Under the pieces are notes generated by a model. It was not told the origin of the DNA and did no database searches. It worked only from the letters and a program-made list of their open reading frames with translations. The translations under genes and the position numbers were made by a program. Of a stretch of 64,000 bases of DNA, positions 1-9,245 are shown piece after piece. The first letter of the stretch is position 1. Every line of letters starts with the position of its first letter. The stretch spans positions 1-64,000 of the forward strand of contig PAKZ01000023.1 of the NCBI GenBank assembly GCA_002706335.1. The letters are read 5' to 3'. Source of the stretch: Ahrensia sp. (GTDB lineage: Bacteria; Pseudomonadota; Alphaproteobacteria; Rhizobiales; Rhizobiaceae).

Positions 1-82
1 GGGGGAGACAAAGGCCATGAGGCGGCCAGTCGGGACCTTGCGGGTCCCGGGCGTAGAGCGGCCGGAGCCGGAAGCAGCCGAG

Positions 83-136
83 GGGCGGTCGAAGGATCGC
101 ATATACACAATAGACAGAGCGATCCTTCGACCGCCC
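83..136. repeat. Perfect inverted repeat, 18-bp arms, 18-bp loop
   Basis: gggcggtcgaaggatcgc (83-100) and gcgatccttcgaccgccc (119-136) are exact reverse complements; no T-tract follows. Confidence 0.85.
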
Positions 137-357
137 GTCTTCCAGTTTTGCGTGCTCACGGCAGTACCCGCTGCGCGGGAACGCCTCCGCATGGGCGGCC
201 AAAAGTGGCCGACGCGCGGTCGCGCTTTAGGGGCCCGCCAGCGACGAGCGCCGCGAGGAGCTTACTGGCGGGACAGAAATGCGGGCTCGTCAGCCCGGGT
301 TCTTTGAAAATGACGGAGATCGATGTTTTTGGCGCGAGGCGAAAGCGACGCGCGCCT

Positions 358-558
358 ATCTCCCCCTTGGCGGGGGAGAAAGTGATTTCCTGGGCTTAGC
401 TTGCTAAGTCCTTGGAAATCACAAGAGAGGGGGTCGCGATGTCCAACATATGCGCGACCGCTTCTGCTTCGGCGCCTTGCCCCCTCTCTGGCAAAAGCTA
501 AGGACTTGGCGCTGCCAAGCCCAGGCTTTTGCTTTCTCCCCCGCGAGGGGGGAGATAC
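358..558. repeat. Composite intergenic palindromic repeat: two ~77-bp units in inverted orientation around a central hairpin (RIME-like class)
   Basis: Unit 358-434 and reverse complement of unit 481-558 share TATCTCCCCC..GGGGGAGAAAG...TGGGCTT.GC...GC.AAGTCCTT...AGAGAGGGGG; internal stems differ but both pair; spacer contains ggtcgcgatgt/acatatgcgcgacc. Confidence 0.75.
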
Positions 559-632
559 GCCCGCGCCCTTGACGCCGCCGCCCTGCCTTTTCAAAAAGGT
601 GCGCGCGCTCATCGCGCGGGGAGGAAAGATAT

Positions 633-1643
633 ATGAAATTCGGCGTGTTCGACCATGTGGACGCGAGCGGCCCCGATCTGGGCCGGCATCTGGAAAACCG
701 GCTGAAAATCGTCGAGGCATACGACCGCTGCGGCATCCATGCCTATCACGTCGCCGAACACCACGCGACGCCGCTCGGCTACGCCTCGTCGCCCTCGGTC
801 TATCTCTCCGCCGTCATCCAGCGCACGAAGCGCATCCGCATCGGCCCGCTGATCTACATCCTGCCGCTCTACCACCCGCTGCGCCTGGCCGAGGAAATCT
901 GCATGCTCGACCACATGTCGAACGGCCGCTTCATGATGGGCATCGGCCGCGGCGCGTCGCCCATCGAGGCGGGTTTCTACGGCGTGCCGATGGAGGAGCA
1001 GCAGCGCCGCTATTTCGAGGCGACCGAGGTGATCCTCAAGGCGCTGCAGTCCGAGACGCTCACCCACAAGGGCGAGTTCTTCGAATTCACCGACGTGCCG
1101 ATGACGATGCGTCCGCTGCAGCAGCCCTACCCGGAACTCTGGTACGCCAGCCGCGCGCCCGACAGCTTCGCCTGGGCCGCCCGCGCCGGCGCCAACACGG
1201 TCACGCTCGCCCATGACGATCAGGTCAAGGCGCTGACGGACATCTTCCGCCAGACCTGGGTCGAGGAGGGCAACGATATCGCCGACCTTCCGCTGGTCGG
1301 CGTCAGCCGCCACGTCGTCGTCGCGGAAACGGATGCGGAAGCCAAGGATCTCGCGGCCAGCGCCTACGAAAAATGGCGCGCCTCCTTCGCGAAGCTCTGG
1401 GTCGACGCCGGCCGCGCCGTGCCGATGACTGATCTCTATCCCGAGAGCTGGGAGCAGCTGGAGGCGTCGAAGAACGGCATCGCGGGCTCGCCCGAGACCG
1501 TCCGCGACTACGTGCTGGCGGAGGCGGAGCGCTGCGGCACCAACTACCTCGTCTCATGGTTCGCCTTCGGAGACCTGCCCGTCGACGCCGTCATCCGCTC
1601 GGTGGAACTGTTTTCCGACCGGGTCATGCCCGCCTTTGATTGA
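633..1643 (+). CDS. LLM-class flavin-dependent oxidoreductase (luciferase-like)
   Basis: 336 aa ORF; MKFGVFDHVD..., HHATPLGYASSPSVYLSAVIQRTKRIRIGPLIYILPLYHPLRLAEEICMLDHMSNGRFMMGIGRG is typical of bacterial luciferase-like monooxygenases. Confidence 0.9.
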   Translation: MKFGVFDHVDASGPDLGRHLENRLKIVEAYDRCGIHAYHVAEHHATPLGYASSPSVYLSAVIQRTKRIRIGPLIYILPLYHPLRLAEEICMLDHMSNGRFMMGIGRGASPIEAGFYGVPMEEQQRRYFEATEVILKALQSETLTHKGEFFEFTDVPMTMRPLQQPYPELWYASRAPDSFAWAARAGANTVTLAHDDQVKALTDIFRQTWVEEGNDIADLPLVGVSRHVVVAETDAEAKDLAASAYEKWRASFAKLWVDAGRAVPMTDLYPESWEQLEASKNGIAGSPETVRDYVLAEAERCGTNYLVSWFAFGDLPVDAVIRSVELFSDRVMPAFD

Positions 1644-1655
1644 TCGAGAGGATAG

Positions 1656-2543
1656 ATGATGACGTCCCACCCCGACCCGCTCGCCCCGCTGCGCCCGCTC
1701 GGCGCGGTGCTCAACCCGGACCTCGTCCAGGCCACCTACCGGGTCATCGCCCCGCTTGCCGCCGCGCTCGACCCGGCGACGACCGCCGCGCGCTACGACA
1801 TCGCCTACGGCCCGCACCCGCGCAACCGCCTCGACCTCTACCGCCCGGCGGGCGACGCGCCGGTCGAGACGGTCGTGCTCTTCGTCCATGGCGGCGGTTT
1901 CGCCGGCGGCGACAAGGGCGGCGAGGGCAAGCCCTTCTTCGCCAATATCGGCCAATGGGCCGCGTCCGAGGGTTTCGCGGCGGTCGCGATGACCTACCGC
2001 CTCCTGCCCGACGCCAAATGGCCGTCCGGCGCGCAGGATGTCGCCGCCGCCATCGCGCATATCTCGGAGAATGCCGAGACCCTCTTCGGAACGTCGCCGC
2101 GCATCGTGCTGGCCGGCCAGTCGGCGGGCGCGATCAATGTCGCCGACTATCTCGCCGGCCGCGCCGGCCCGGTGCACGCGGCGGTCGCCGGCGCGGTGCT
2201 GATGTCCGGCCTCTACGATTTCACGCGGCACGACCGCCGCACCTTCGAAGACGCTTATTTCGGCGAGGACCCCGCGCAGTTCGCCGCCCACTCGACGCTT
2301 GCCGCGCTCGCCTCCTGCCCGCTGCCGCTGATGTTCACCGTCGCCGAACTCGACCCGCCCCATTTCCAGCGTCAGGCGGCTCATCTCGTCGAGATCTGGA
2401 TGGCCGAGAACGGCGCCTGGCCCCTCATGCATTACATGCCCGGCCACAACCACATCTCTCCCGCCCCGCTGATCGGCTCCGCGGTCGACACGCTCGGCCC
2501 GGTGATCGCGCGCTTCGTGCGGGAGGTTGTCGCGGAGACCTGA
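1656..2543 (+). CDS. Alpha/beta hydrolase (esterase/lipase-like)
   Basis: 295 aa; HGGGF oxyanion motif and GQSAG nucleophile elbow. Confidence 0.88.
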   Translation: MMTSHPDPLAPLRPLGAVLNPDLVQATYRVIAPLAAALDPATTAARYDIAYGPHPRNRLDLYRPAGDAPVETVVLFVHGGGFAGGDKGGEGKPFFANIGQWAASEGFAAVAMTYRLLPDAKWPSGAQDVAAAIAHISENAETLFGTSPRIVLAGQSAGAINVADYLAGRAGPVHAAVAGAVLMSGLYDFTRHDRRTFEDAYFGEDPAQFAAHSTLAALASCPLPLMFTVAELDPPHFQRQAAHLVEIWMAENGAWPLMHYMPGHNHISPAPLIGSAVDTLGPVIARFVREVVAET

Positions 2544-2690
2544 CCCCACCTCACGCCCGCCTTTCGCCGAGTCATCGAAAATGACCGGTCCCGTCCGATT
2601 CCCGCCCGACTGTGACTGTCAGGTTACCCGGCGCGCGGCTCGCAAAGACGTCGCCGCCACAAACAGGGAAGTATCAAACGGGGTGTATCT

Positions 2691-3500
2691 ATGAGTATCA
2701 CGTGGGAAGAACCGGGCAGGGGCGAATGGATCGAGACCGAGCAGAGCAGCTCGGCCGCATGGAAAAGGGCGGCGGGACAGGTCGCCGTGCTCGCCATCCT
2801 CGCCGTTATCGGCGGCGCGGCGGGCGCGGGCATCGCCGCCTGGAAGCTGGGCGATGGCGCCGAGGCCCCCGCGATTGCGGCAAGCGCCGCGCCGGAAGCC
2901 ACGCAGCCGCCGGCCCGTGCAGCGGCAACGGCTGAGCCGAAGTCCGAGCCAATGACGGAGCCGCGCGACATCGCCGCCGCGCCCGCGGTTCGTGAAGCCG
3001 CCGACGCCGAACCGGCCCCGTTGTTCCCGGAAAGCGAGACCGTTTTTGTCGCCGATGCCGGTCCGGACATGGGCGCGGCCGAGATCGCTGCTCCGGACGA
3101 ATTGGCGCCAGACGCCACGCCCGCCACCGGCATCGATGTCGCCGAGACCGCCTCGATCCTGTCGCCGGGCGAGCCGGTCGCCGTCGCCGACACGGCCGAG
3201 GAGGCCGCCAGGCTCGAGGCGATGATGGCCGATGAGAGCCAACCGCCCGAACCGGACCGCATGGCCGCCGCCTCCGCCGACAGTCCCGAGGCGGCGCTAG
3301 CGCCGAACGGTAAGCCGCTAACCCCCGCTCAGGCCGACAAATATGTCAATCTGCGCGCCGGGCCCGACAATGAGTCCGATGTCCTCGAGATCATCCCGGC
3401 CAATGCCGAACTGCTCGCCGAGGAGAACTGCACCCATTGGTGCGCCGTCAGTCATGACGGAGTGCAGGGCTATATCTACAAGACCTTCATCCGTCGCTGA
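2691..3500 (+). CDS. SH3-domain-containing membrane-anchored protein
   Basis: N-terminal TM segment, long Ala/Pro/Glu-rich linker, C-terminal bacterial SH3 (YVNLRAGPDNESDVLEIIPANAELLAEENCTHWCAVSHDGVQGYIYKTFI). Confidence 0.8.
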   Translation: MSITWEEPGRGEWIETEQSSSAAWKRAAGQVAVLAILAVIGGAAGAGIAAWKLGDGAEAPAIAASAAPEATQPPARAAATAEPKSEPMTEPRDIAAAPAVREAADAEPAPLFPESETVFVADAGPDMGAAEIAAPDELAPDATPATGIDVAETASILSPGEPVAVADTAEEAARLEAMMADESQPPEPDRMAAASADSPEAALAPNGKPLTPAQADKYVNLRAGPDNESDVLEIIPANAELLAEENCTHWCAVSHDGVQGYIYKTFIRR

Positions 3501-3612
3501 CATGGCGAGGAGCCGCCATATCAGCGGCTCCCCATAGGTACTGGTACAGCCATTTAGCCTGCTTTAACCGCTTGCGGTTTATGAATAATCCACAGGGAAA
3601 CATAATCCCGCT

Positions 3613-6600
3613 ATGCCGCGCGCCAATGCGCCGCGGACGGGAGTGGACGGGGCGTTGGCGGCAGGACGCATTAAAAATATAGGCGGTGACGCATTCCAGG
3701 CGAAGCTCGGCGCGGTCGCCGAGCACACGACAGCCTATGTCACGCTCACCGATCCCGAACGCCGCATCGAATGGGCGAACGCCGCTTTTTGCGAAAAGAC
3801 AGGCTATCGGCTGGAGGAAATCATCGGTCGCCGGCCGTCCGAGTTTCTGCGCGCCGAAGGCAATGACCCCGCTGCGATGCGCGAACTGGAAAGAAACGAA
3901 GCAGCAGGCGAGGGCATCACGTGCGAGATGCTCAACCGGACCAGAACCGGCGAGACCTTCTGGATCGACCTCGATGTAAGACCGGTCCACGACGATGACG
4001 GCCAACTCACCGGCTTCGTGACCATCGGTATCGACATTACCGAGCGCAAGGCGGCCGCCGAGCGGCTGCGTGAGGCGAGCCTGATGGGTCAGATGCTCGA
4101 GGAGTCGCTTAACGAAATCCACATCCTCGACGCGCATACGCTGAAATTCCTCTATGCCAATCGCGGAGCGCGCGAAAATCTCGGCTACACGCTGGAAGAA
4201 CTTCGCGAGATGACTGCCGCCGACATCAACGTGGCGCTCGACCTCGAAGAGCTCATGGAGCGAAACGGCCCGCTGCTGACCGGTGAGAAGAAGTTTCGCC
4301 GCATTGAAGGCCGCTACCGCCGCAAGGACGGCAGCATCTACGACGTCGACATCCACGTCCAGTTGGCGCCCGACGACCCCAGCCGACTGGTCGTCTTCGT
4401 CCTCGACATCACAGAGCGCAAGGCGGTCGAGGAGCGCCTCCGCGAGGCGAGCCAGTTCGGCGCCATGCTGGAGGAGTCGGTCAACGAGATCTACGTCCTC
4501 AGCGCACATGATCTCTCGTTCATCGACGCCAACCGCGGCGCATGCTCCAATCTCGGCTATTCGCTCGAAGAACTGAAGAAGATGACGATCCTGGACATCA
4601 GTCCCGATCTCTCGAAGGAGCAGCGGCGGAAGGTGCGCAAGCTGCTGGAAGCCGCGCCCTCCGAACGGGTTTGCTTCGAGGCCCGCCATTTTCGAAAGGA
4701 CGGCTCGACCTATGACGCGGAAGTCTATCTCCAGATTGTCGATGGTAAAGCCGATCGCCTGATCGGTTTCGTCCTCGACATCACCGAGCGCAAACGCGCC
4801 GAGAAGCAGGCGCAGGCCGCTCGGCAGAGCCTGGTGTCGGCCATCGAGACCTTGCCGGACGGCTTCGTCCTCTATGACGCCGACGATCGCCTCGTCATCT
4901 GCAACGAACGATATCGGGAAATCTACGCAAAGAGTGCGCCAGCCATCGTCCAGGGCGCCCGTTTCGAGGACATTGCGCGCTATGGCCTCGAACATGGCGA
5001 ATATGCCGACGCCGAAGGTCGCGAGGAGGAATGGCTGGAGAACCGGATGGCCGCGCACCGCTCGCTCGAGGGGGGCTTGGACCAGCAACTGGCCAACGGG
5101 CACTGGATCCGCATCGTCGAACGCCGCACGCCGGACGGCGGCATGGTCGGCCTGCGCATCGACATTACGGATCAGCTGGAAAGCCTGGCGCGGGCGGAGC
5201 GGGCCGAGCAGCGCCTTGTCGACGCGATCAATGCCTTGCCGGCAGCGTTCTGGCTCTATGACGAGGACGATCGGCTCGTCCTCTTCAACGATCATTATCA
5301 AAACCACTTCCTTGAACCGTCATTTCTGAAGAAGGGTATTTCATACGAGTCAGCGCTGCGCGGCGGATTGCGCCAGAACCGAAGGATCGACGGACCGGAA
5401 CATGAAACGCAGCTTGTCGACGCAATCCTGCAGGCGCGGGCCACGGGCCACACCGAACGGGAATACCAGCTGATCGACGGTCGCTGGATAAGATCCTATA
5501 ACGACCGGACAAGCGATGGCGGCTATGTCGGCTTCGGCATCGACATCACCGATGCGCGCGAGCGCCAGGAAAAGCTTGAATACACGGCCAGGACAGATCC
5601 GCTGACCGGCCTCGCAAACCGCCGCGGCCTTGCTGCCCACCTCGAGGAGATCGCGCAACGCGCCGATGCTACGACGCGGATCGCGTTCATGCATGTCGAT
5701 CTCGACAGGTTTAAATCGGTCAACGACGCGATCGGCCACGACGCCGGGGATCACGTGCTGGAATATTGCGCGTCGGTACTGCGAAAAGCGACGCGCGGTG
5801 ATGACATGGTTGCCCGCGTCGGGGGCGACGAGTTCGTGGTCGTTTGTGCCGATTCGGGCAGCGACGAGGACATTGGCCGCATGGCCGACCGCCTGGTCAG
5901 CCGCCTTGCCGCGCCGATCCCATACGGCGAAAAGACCTGCCACACCGGCGCCAGCATTGGTGTCGCCTTCTGGCGGCCGGCCCACGAACCCGATGTGCAG
6001 CGTCGCCTGACCGATGCCGATATCGCGCTGCAGCAGTCGAAGGTGGAGGGACGCGGCCGTTTTCATTTCTTCGAGGACGCCATGCGCAGCAAGGCGTTGC
6101 TCAGTGCCGAACTTGCGCAAGACATCTATGACGGGCTGTTGCGCGACGAATTCGAGCCGTTCCTGCAACCCCAATACGATATTGACGGCAGCCGGATCGT
6201 TGGGTTCGAAGCGCTCATTCGTTGGCATCATCCTCGGCGCGGCCTGCTTGCGCCCGCCGATTTCATGTTCGCTGCAGAGGAGGCGAACCTGATGGACGCG
6301 CTCGACCAGCGCATGCTGGAAAAAAGCTGCGCGCTCGTCGCTAAACTCTCCGCCGCCGGCATTCCCGATCCCAGAATAAGCATCAACATGTCCGGCACGC
6401 GGCTTGGCGATCCGAAGATCGTCGAGCGCATAATGGCGACCACCGGCCATTACGCGGTGAAGCCCCGACAACTGGTTTTGGAGATCCTCGAAACGACTCT
6501 GCTCGACGATCGCTCGGCTTTTGTCGACCAAAACCTCCGCCGCCTCGTCGATGCAGGTTTCGCGCTGGAGCTCGACGACTTTGGCACCGGTCACGCCGCG

Positions 6601-6903
6601 ATCGCCAATCTGCGCAGATACCCGCTGGAACGGATCAAGATAGACCGCAGTCTCGTTGCCGGCATCGACCGCGACGTCGACCTTGTCATGATCACCAGCG
6701 CAATCACCAATCTCGCTCGCAGTCTCGGCCTAAGGGTTCTGGCCGAGGGCGTCGAAACAGAAGCCGAACTGGAGATGCTGCAGCAAATCGGCTGCACCTG
6801 CGTGCAGGGCTATCTATTCTCGCGCCCCATGCCGATTGGCTTGGTCCTAAAGCATCTCAGACAACGCGAAACCGGCCAAACCGGAAGTCGAGCGACCGGT
6901 TAG
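3613..6903 (+). CDS. Multi-PAS diguanylate cyclase/phosphodiesterase (GGDEF-EAL)
   Basis: 1096 aa; several PAS units ending in DITERK; RGDD-(5)-GGDEF and FEALIRWHHP motifs. Confidence 0.95.
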   Translation: MPRANAPRTGVDGALAAGRIKNIGGDAFQAKLGAVAEHTTAYVTLTDPERRIEWANAAFCEKTGYRLEEIIGRRPSEFLRAEGNDPAAMRELERNEAAGEGITCEMLNRTRTGETFWIDLDVRPVHDDDGQLTGFVTIGIDITERKAAAERLREASLMGQMLEESLNEIHILDAHTLKFLYANRGARENLGYTLEELREMTAADINVALDLEELMERNGPLLTGEKKFRRIEGRYRRKDGSIYDVDIHVQLAPDDPSRLVVFVLDITERKAVEERLREASQFGAMLEESVNEIYVLSAHDLSFIDANRGACSNLGYSLEELKKMTILDISPDLSKEQRRKVRKLLEAAPSERVCFEARHFRKDGSTYDAEVYLQIVDGKADRLIGFVLDITERKRAEKQAQAARQSLVSAIETLPDGFVLYDADDRLVICNERYREIYAKSAPAIVQGARFEDIARYGLEHGEYADAEGREEEWLENRMAAHRSLEGGLDQQLANGHWIRIVERRTPDGGMVGLRIDITDQLESLARAERAEQRLVDAINALPAAFWLYDEDDRLVLFNDHYQNHFLEPSFLKKGISYESALRGGLRQNRRIDGPEHETQLVDAILQARATGHTEREYQLIDGRWIRSYNDRTSDGGYVGFGIDITDARERQEKLEYTARTDPLTGLANRRGLAAHLEEIAQRADATTRIAFMHVDLDRFKSVNDAIGHDAGDHVLEYCASVLRKATRGDDMVARVGGDEFVVVCADSGSDEDIGRMADRLVSRLAAPIPYGEKTCHTGASIGVAFWRPAHEPDVQRRLTDADIALQQSKVEGRGRFHFFEDAMRSKALLSAELAQDIYDGLLRDEFEPFLQPQYDIDGSRIVGFEALIRWHHPRRGLLAPADFMFAAEEANLMDALDQRMLEKSCALVAKLSAAGIPDPRISINMSGTRLGDPKIVERIMATTGHYAVKPRQLVLEILETTLLDDRSAFVDQNLRRLVDAGFALELDDFGTGHAAIANLRRYPLERIKIDRSLVAGIDRDVDLVMITSAITNLARSLGLRVLAEGVETEAELEMLQQIGCTCVQGYLFSRPMPIGLVLKHLRQRETGQTGSRATG

Positions 6904-7471
6904 GAGAGGATGACCAGCCGCCCGAACCCCGCCATGATGTAGTCGCCACTCCGACCGTGGTCGATACGGTCGAAATGCCGCCGGCTGCCGCATCGAATTG
7001 CTCGGCTTCAAATGGCAAGGTGCGCCAATCCCCCAGCTCTTCGCGGCGGGCCCGCGCGTCTTCTCGGACTATGGTATGCACCCTTCTCTTGCTGAAGGGC
7101 CGGCGTCCTGCCGTTCCCATCCTGGTATTGTGATCGAGAAGTCCATGCCCGAAGACCACCCGCAAGGTTTCGCCGCGCGCATATATCTTCTGCGGGACCA
7201 CCGAACGGCGCGCTGTCCGCGCCTCCGCATCGCCGATGGCGTTGGGGGGCCTCGCTTCCTGATCGGGCGCGCGCGGCTTTGCTTGCGTATCTTAAATTGA
7301 CTGCAGGCAGATCACCGATTCTTCACCATAATCCCGGTTTCGGGGGGTTAACGCTTCGGAAACCGTGTTCCTTAAGCAGGTAGCAACAGGGCGTCTGTAG
7401 GTTTCGGCTATCCGATCGGCGCCAATCGAAGCGTCGACGGTATGTGCTGTGAACGAGAATAGGAGCTCACC

Positions 7472-7636
7472 ATGTTTGCACGTTTTCTGAAATACGAGTC
7501 CGTCGCTACCGCTATCGAGTATGGCCTGATCGCTGCCCTGATCGCCGTTGCGATCATCACCGGCGCTACCACGCTCGGCTCGAACCTGAACGCCAAGTTT
7601 GACGCCATCGGCACCAAGGTCGGTTCGACCGCCTAA
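7472..7636 (+). CDS. flp: Flp family type IVb pilin
   Basis: 54 aa: MFARFLKYESVATAIEYGLIAALIAVAIITGATTLGSNLNAKFDAIGTKVGSTA; AIEYGLIAALIAVAII pilin core; aggag upstream; below the ORF-track cutoff. Confidence 0.93.
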   Translation: MFARFLKYESVATAIEYGLIAALIAVAIITGATTLGSNLNAKFDAIGTKVGSTA

Positions 7637-7673
7637 GGGCCGCGCCGCCTCAAGGCGGCTGGTATGAGATGAG

Positions 7674-7704
7674 AAAGGCCCGTCTCGGCGAGACGGGCCT
7701 TTTT
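7674..7704 (+). terminator. Rho-independent terminator-like hairpin between flp and cpaA
   Basis: aaaggcccgtctcggcgagacgggccttttt: GC-rich stem followed by T-run. Confidence 0.85.
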
Positions 7705-7786
7705 CGCATTCGGCGCCTGAGCCGATTATGGGAATCTTAAGGGCGCCGGTTCTAGTTTTCGCGTCGTTACGAGTTGGAGTGATACG

Positions 7787-8302
7787 ATGATCGTTGCCGT
7801 CATCCTGGTCGTGTTTCCCTTCGCGATGATCTTCGCCGCGCTGTCCGATGTCTTCACCATGACGATCGGCAATCGCATCTCCGCGGTGCTGATCGGGTCG
7901 TTCCTGCTGGTGGCGCCCTTTATCGGGCTGACCTGGGCGGATTTCGGAATGCATTTGGCGGCTTTCGCACTTGTCCTGACCGTCACCTTCGCGCTGTTTG
8001 CTACGGGCACGATGGGTGGCGGCGATGCCAAGCTTCTCGCCTCGACGAGCCTTTGGATGGGGTTTGGGCCCGCACTGGCCGATTATCTCCTGATGGCGAC
8101 GGTCGCCGGTGGCGCTTTCACGCTGTTCCTGATCCTGTTCAGGAAGTCGACATTCGCGGTTTATGCCGGCGAGGTGCCGATCCTGCGTCGCGTGATCGAC
8201 GAGAAAGATGTTCCCTATGGCGTGGCGCTTGCCATTGGCGGCCTGTTCGCCTTTCCGGATTCGCCCGCCATGCAATGGGTCATCGAGCGCTTGGCTGCCT
8301 GA
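7787..8302 (+). CDS. cpaA: Prepilin peptidase CpaA/TadV
   Basis: 171 aa polytopic; both aspartates of the peptidase (SDVFTMTIGNR and GGGDAKLL). Confidence 0.92.
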   Translation: MIVAVILVVFPFAMIFAALSDVFTMTIGNRISAVLIGSFLLVAPFIGLTWADFGMHLAAFALVLTVTFALFATGTMGGGDAKLLASTSLWMGFGPALADYLLMATVAGGAFTLFLILFRKSTFAVYAGEVPILRRVIDEKDVPYGVALAIGGLFAFPDSPAMQWVIERLAA

Positions 8303-8368
8303 CTGTCGTCGCGGGGCAGGCGCGGACATTTAATTCAAACTTTATTAAGCATGAAAATTACGGGCTCA

Positions 8369-8381
8369 TTAACCCTAATTA
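8369..8381. promoter_or_regulatory. Candidate CtrA-like box upstream of cpaB
   Basis: TTAACCCTAATTA in an AT-rich patch between cpaA and cpaB; TTAACCCTAA recurs at 17927. Confidence 0.3.
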
Positions 8382-8432
8382 CACCTTTGCAGATGAAACA
8401 TGGCGCCATGAGGTTCGGACTCCATCCGGAAA

Positions 8433-9245
8433 GTGGGTGCCATCATGTCGAAGCGTATCATCATCCTGGGCGTAGCGGTTATCGCTGCCGGCGCAGCCGG
8501 ATATCTGGCCATGAACATGGTTTCGCAGCCCCCGGCGGAACAGCAGGTGACCGAAACGCGTCCGGCGATCGAACTCGACCAGGTGCTGGTCGCGGACCAG
8601 AATCTGTCCACTGGCGAAGTCCTTGACGGTCAGTTGCGCTGGCAGGATTGGCCGGTCGCATCGCTTTCGCCGGACTTCATCACGAAATCCATTCGCCCCG
8701 ATGCGATCAGCGAGCTGCAAGGCTCGGTCGTGCGCGCAACGGTCGCGCAGGGCGAGCCGATCCGCCCGATCAAGCTTCTGGGTCCCGACCAGAGTTTCAT
8801 GTCGTCGATCCTGCCGTCGGGAAAACGCGCTGTCGCAACCCAGATCGCGGCCGATACTTCGGCCGGCGGCTTTATCCTCCCGGACGACTATGTCGACGTC
8901 ATCATGACGTCACGCCCGCCGTCCCGCGGCGGCGGCTATATCACCGAAACCATCCTGGAGAATATCCGCGTTCTGGCCATCGACCAGACCATTCGCGAGG
9001 ACGAGCAAGGCCGTCTCGTGCAGGTCGGTCAGACCGCGACGCTCGAACTTACGCCCAAGCAGGCTGAGATCATCACCGTAGCCCAGCAGATGGCCGACCG
9101 GTTGACGCTGGCCCTGCGCTCGGTGCGCGACGTGGACGCTAAGGCGGGAACGGACGGTGCGGAGCATCTGTTGAACGGTGGCGCGGGCGGAGGGTCCATC
9201 ACCGTGATCAGGTCCGGCCAGCGCAGCGAGGTCAACGCACAATGA
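8433..9245 (+). CDS. cpaB: Flp pilus assembly protein CpaB/RcpC
   Basis: N-terminal TM, SAF domain-like region, position in Tad locus. Confidence 0.92.
   Translation: MGAIMSKRIIILGVAVIAAGAAGYLAMNMVSQPPAEQQVTETRPAIELDQVLVADQNLSTGEVLDGQLRWQDWPVASLSPDFITKSIRPDAISELQGSVVRATVAQGEPIRPIKLLGPDQSFMSSILPSGKRAVATQIAADTSAGGFILPDDYVDVIMTSRPPSRGGGYITETILENIRVLAIDQTIREDEQGRLVQVGQTATLELTPKQAEIITVAQQMADRLTLALRSVRDVDAKAGTDGAEHLLNGGAGGGSITVIRSGQRSEVNAQ

Noticed and set aside
31-49. Small hairpin cgggacc/ggtcccg
   Set aside because: 7-bp stem is expected often by chance in this GC-rich sequence; no T-run.
17-720. Several 60-150 aa ORFs in the first 700 bp
   Set aside because: They run through inverted repeats and have Arg/Pro-rich, non-protein-like composition.
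3487-5307. 606-aa ORF on the - strand opposite the PAS/GGDEF/EAL gene
   Set aside because: Antisense to a confidently recognised gene; composition (Asp/Arg/Val/Leu-rich mirror of a GC-rich gene) is typical of spurious reverse-frame ORFs.
6857-7300. Overlapping ORFs 6857-7201 (-) and 6998-7300 (+) in the gap before flp
   Set aside because: Mutually antisense, no family resemblance, weak starts; treated as non-coding/unknown.
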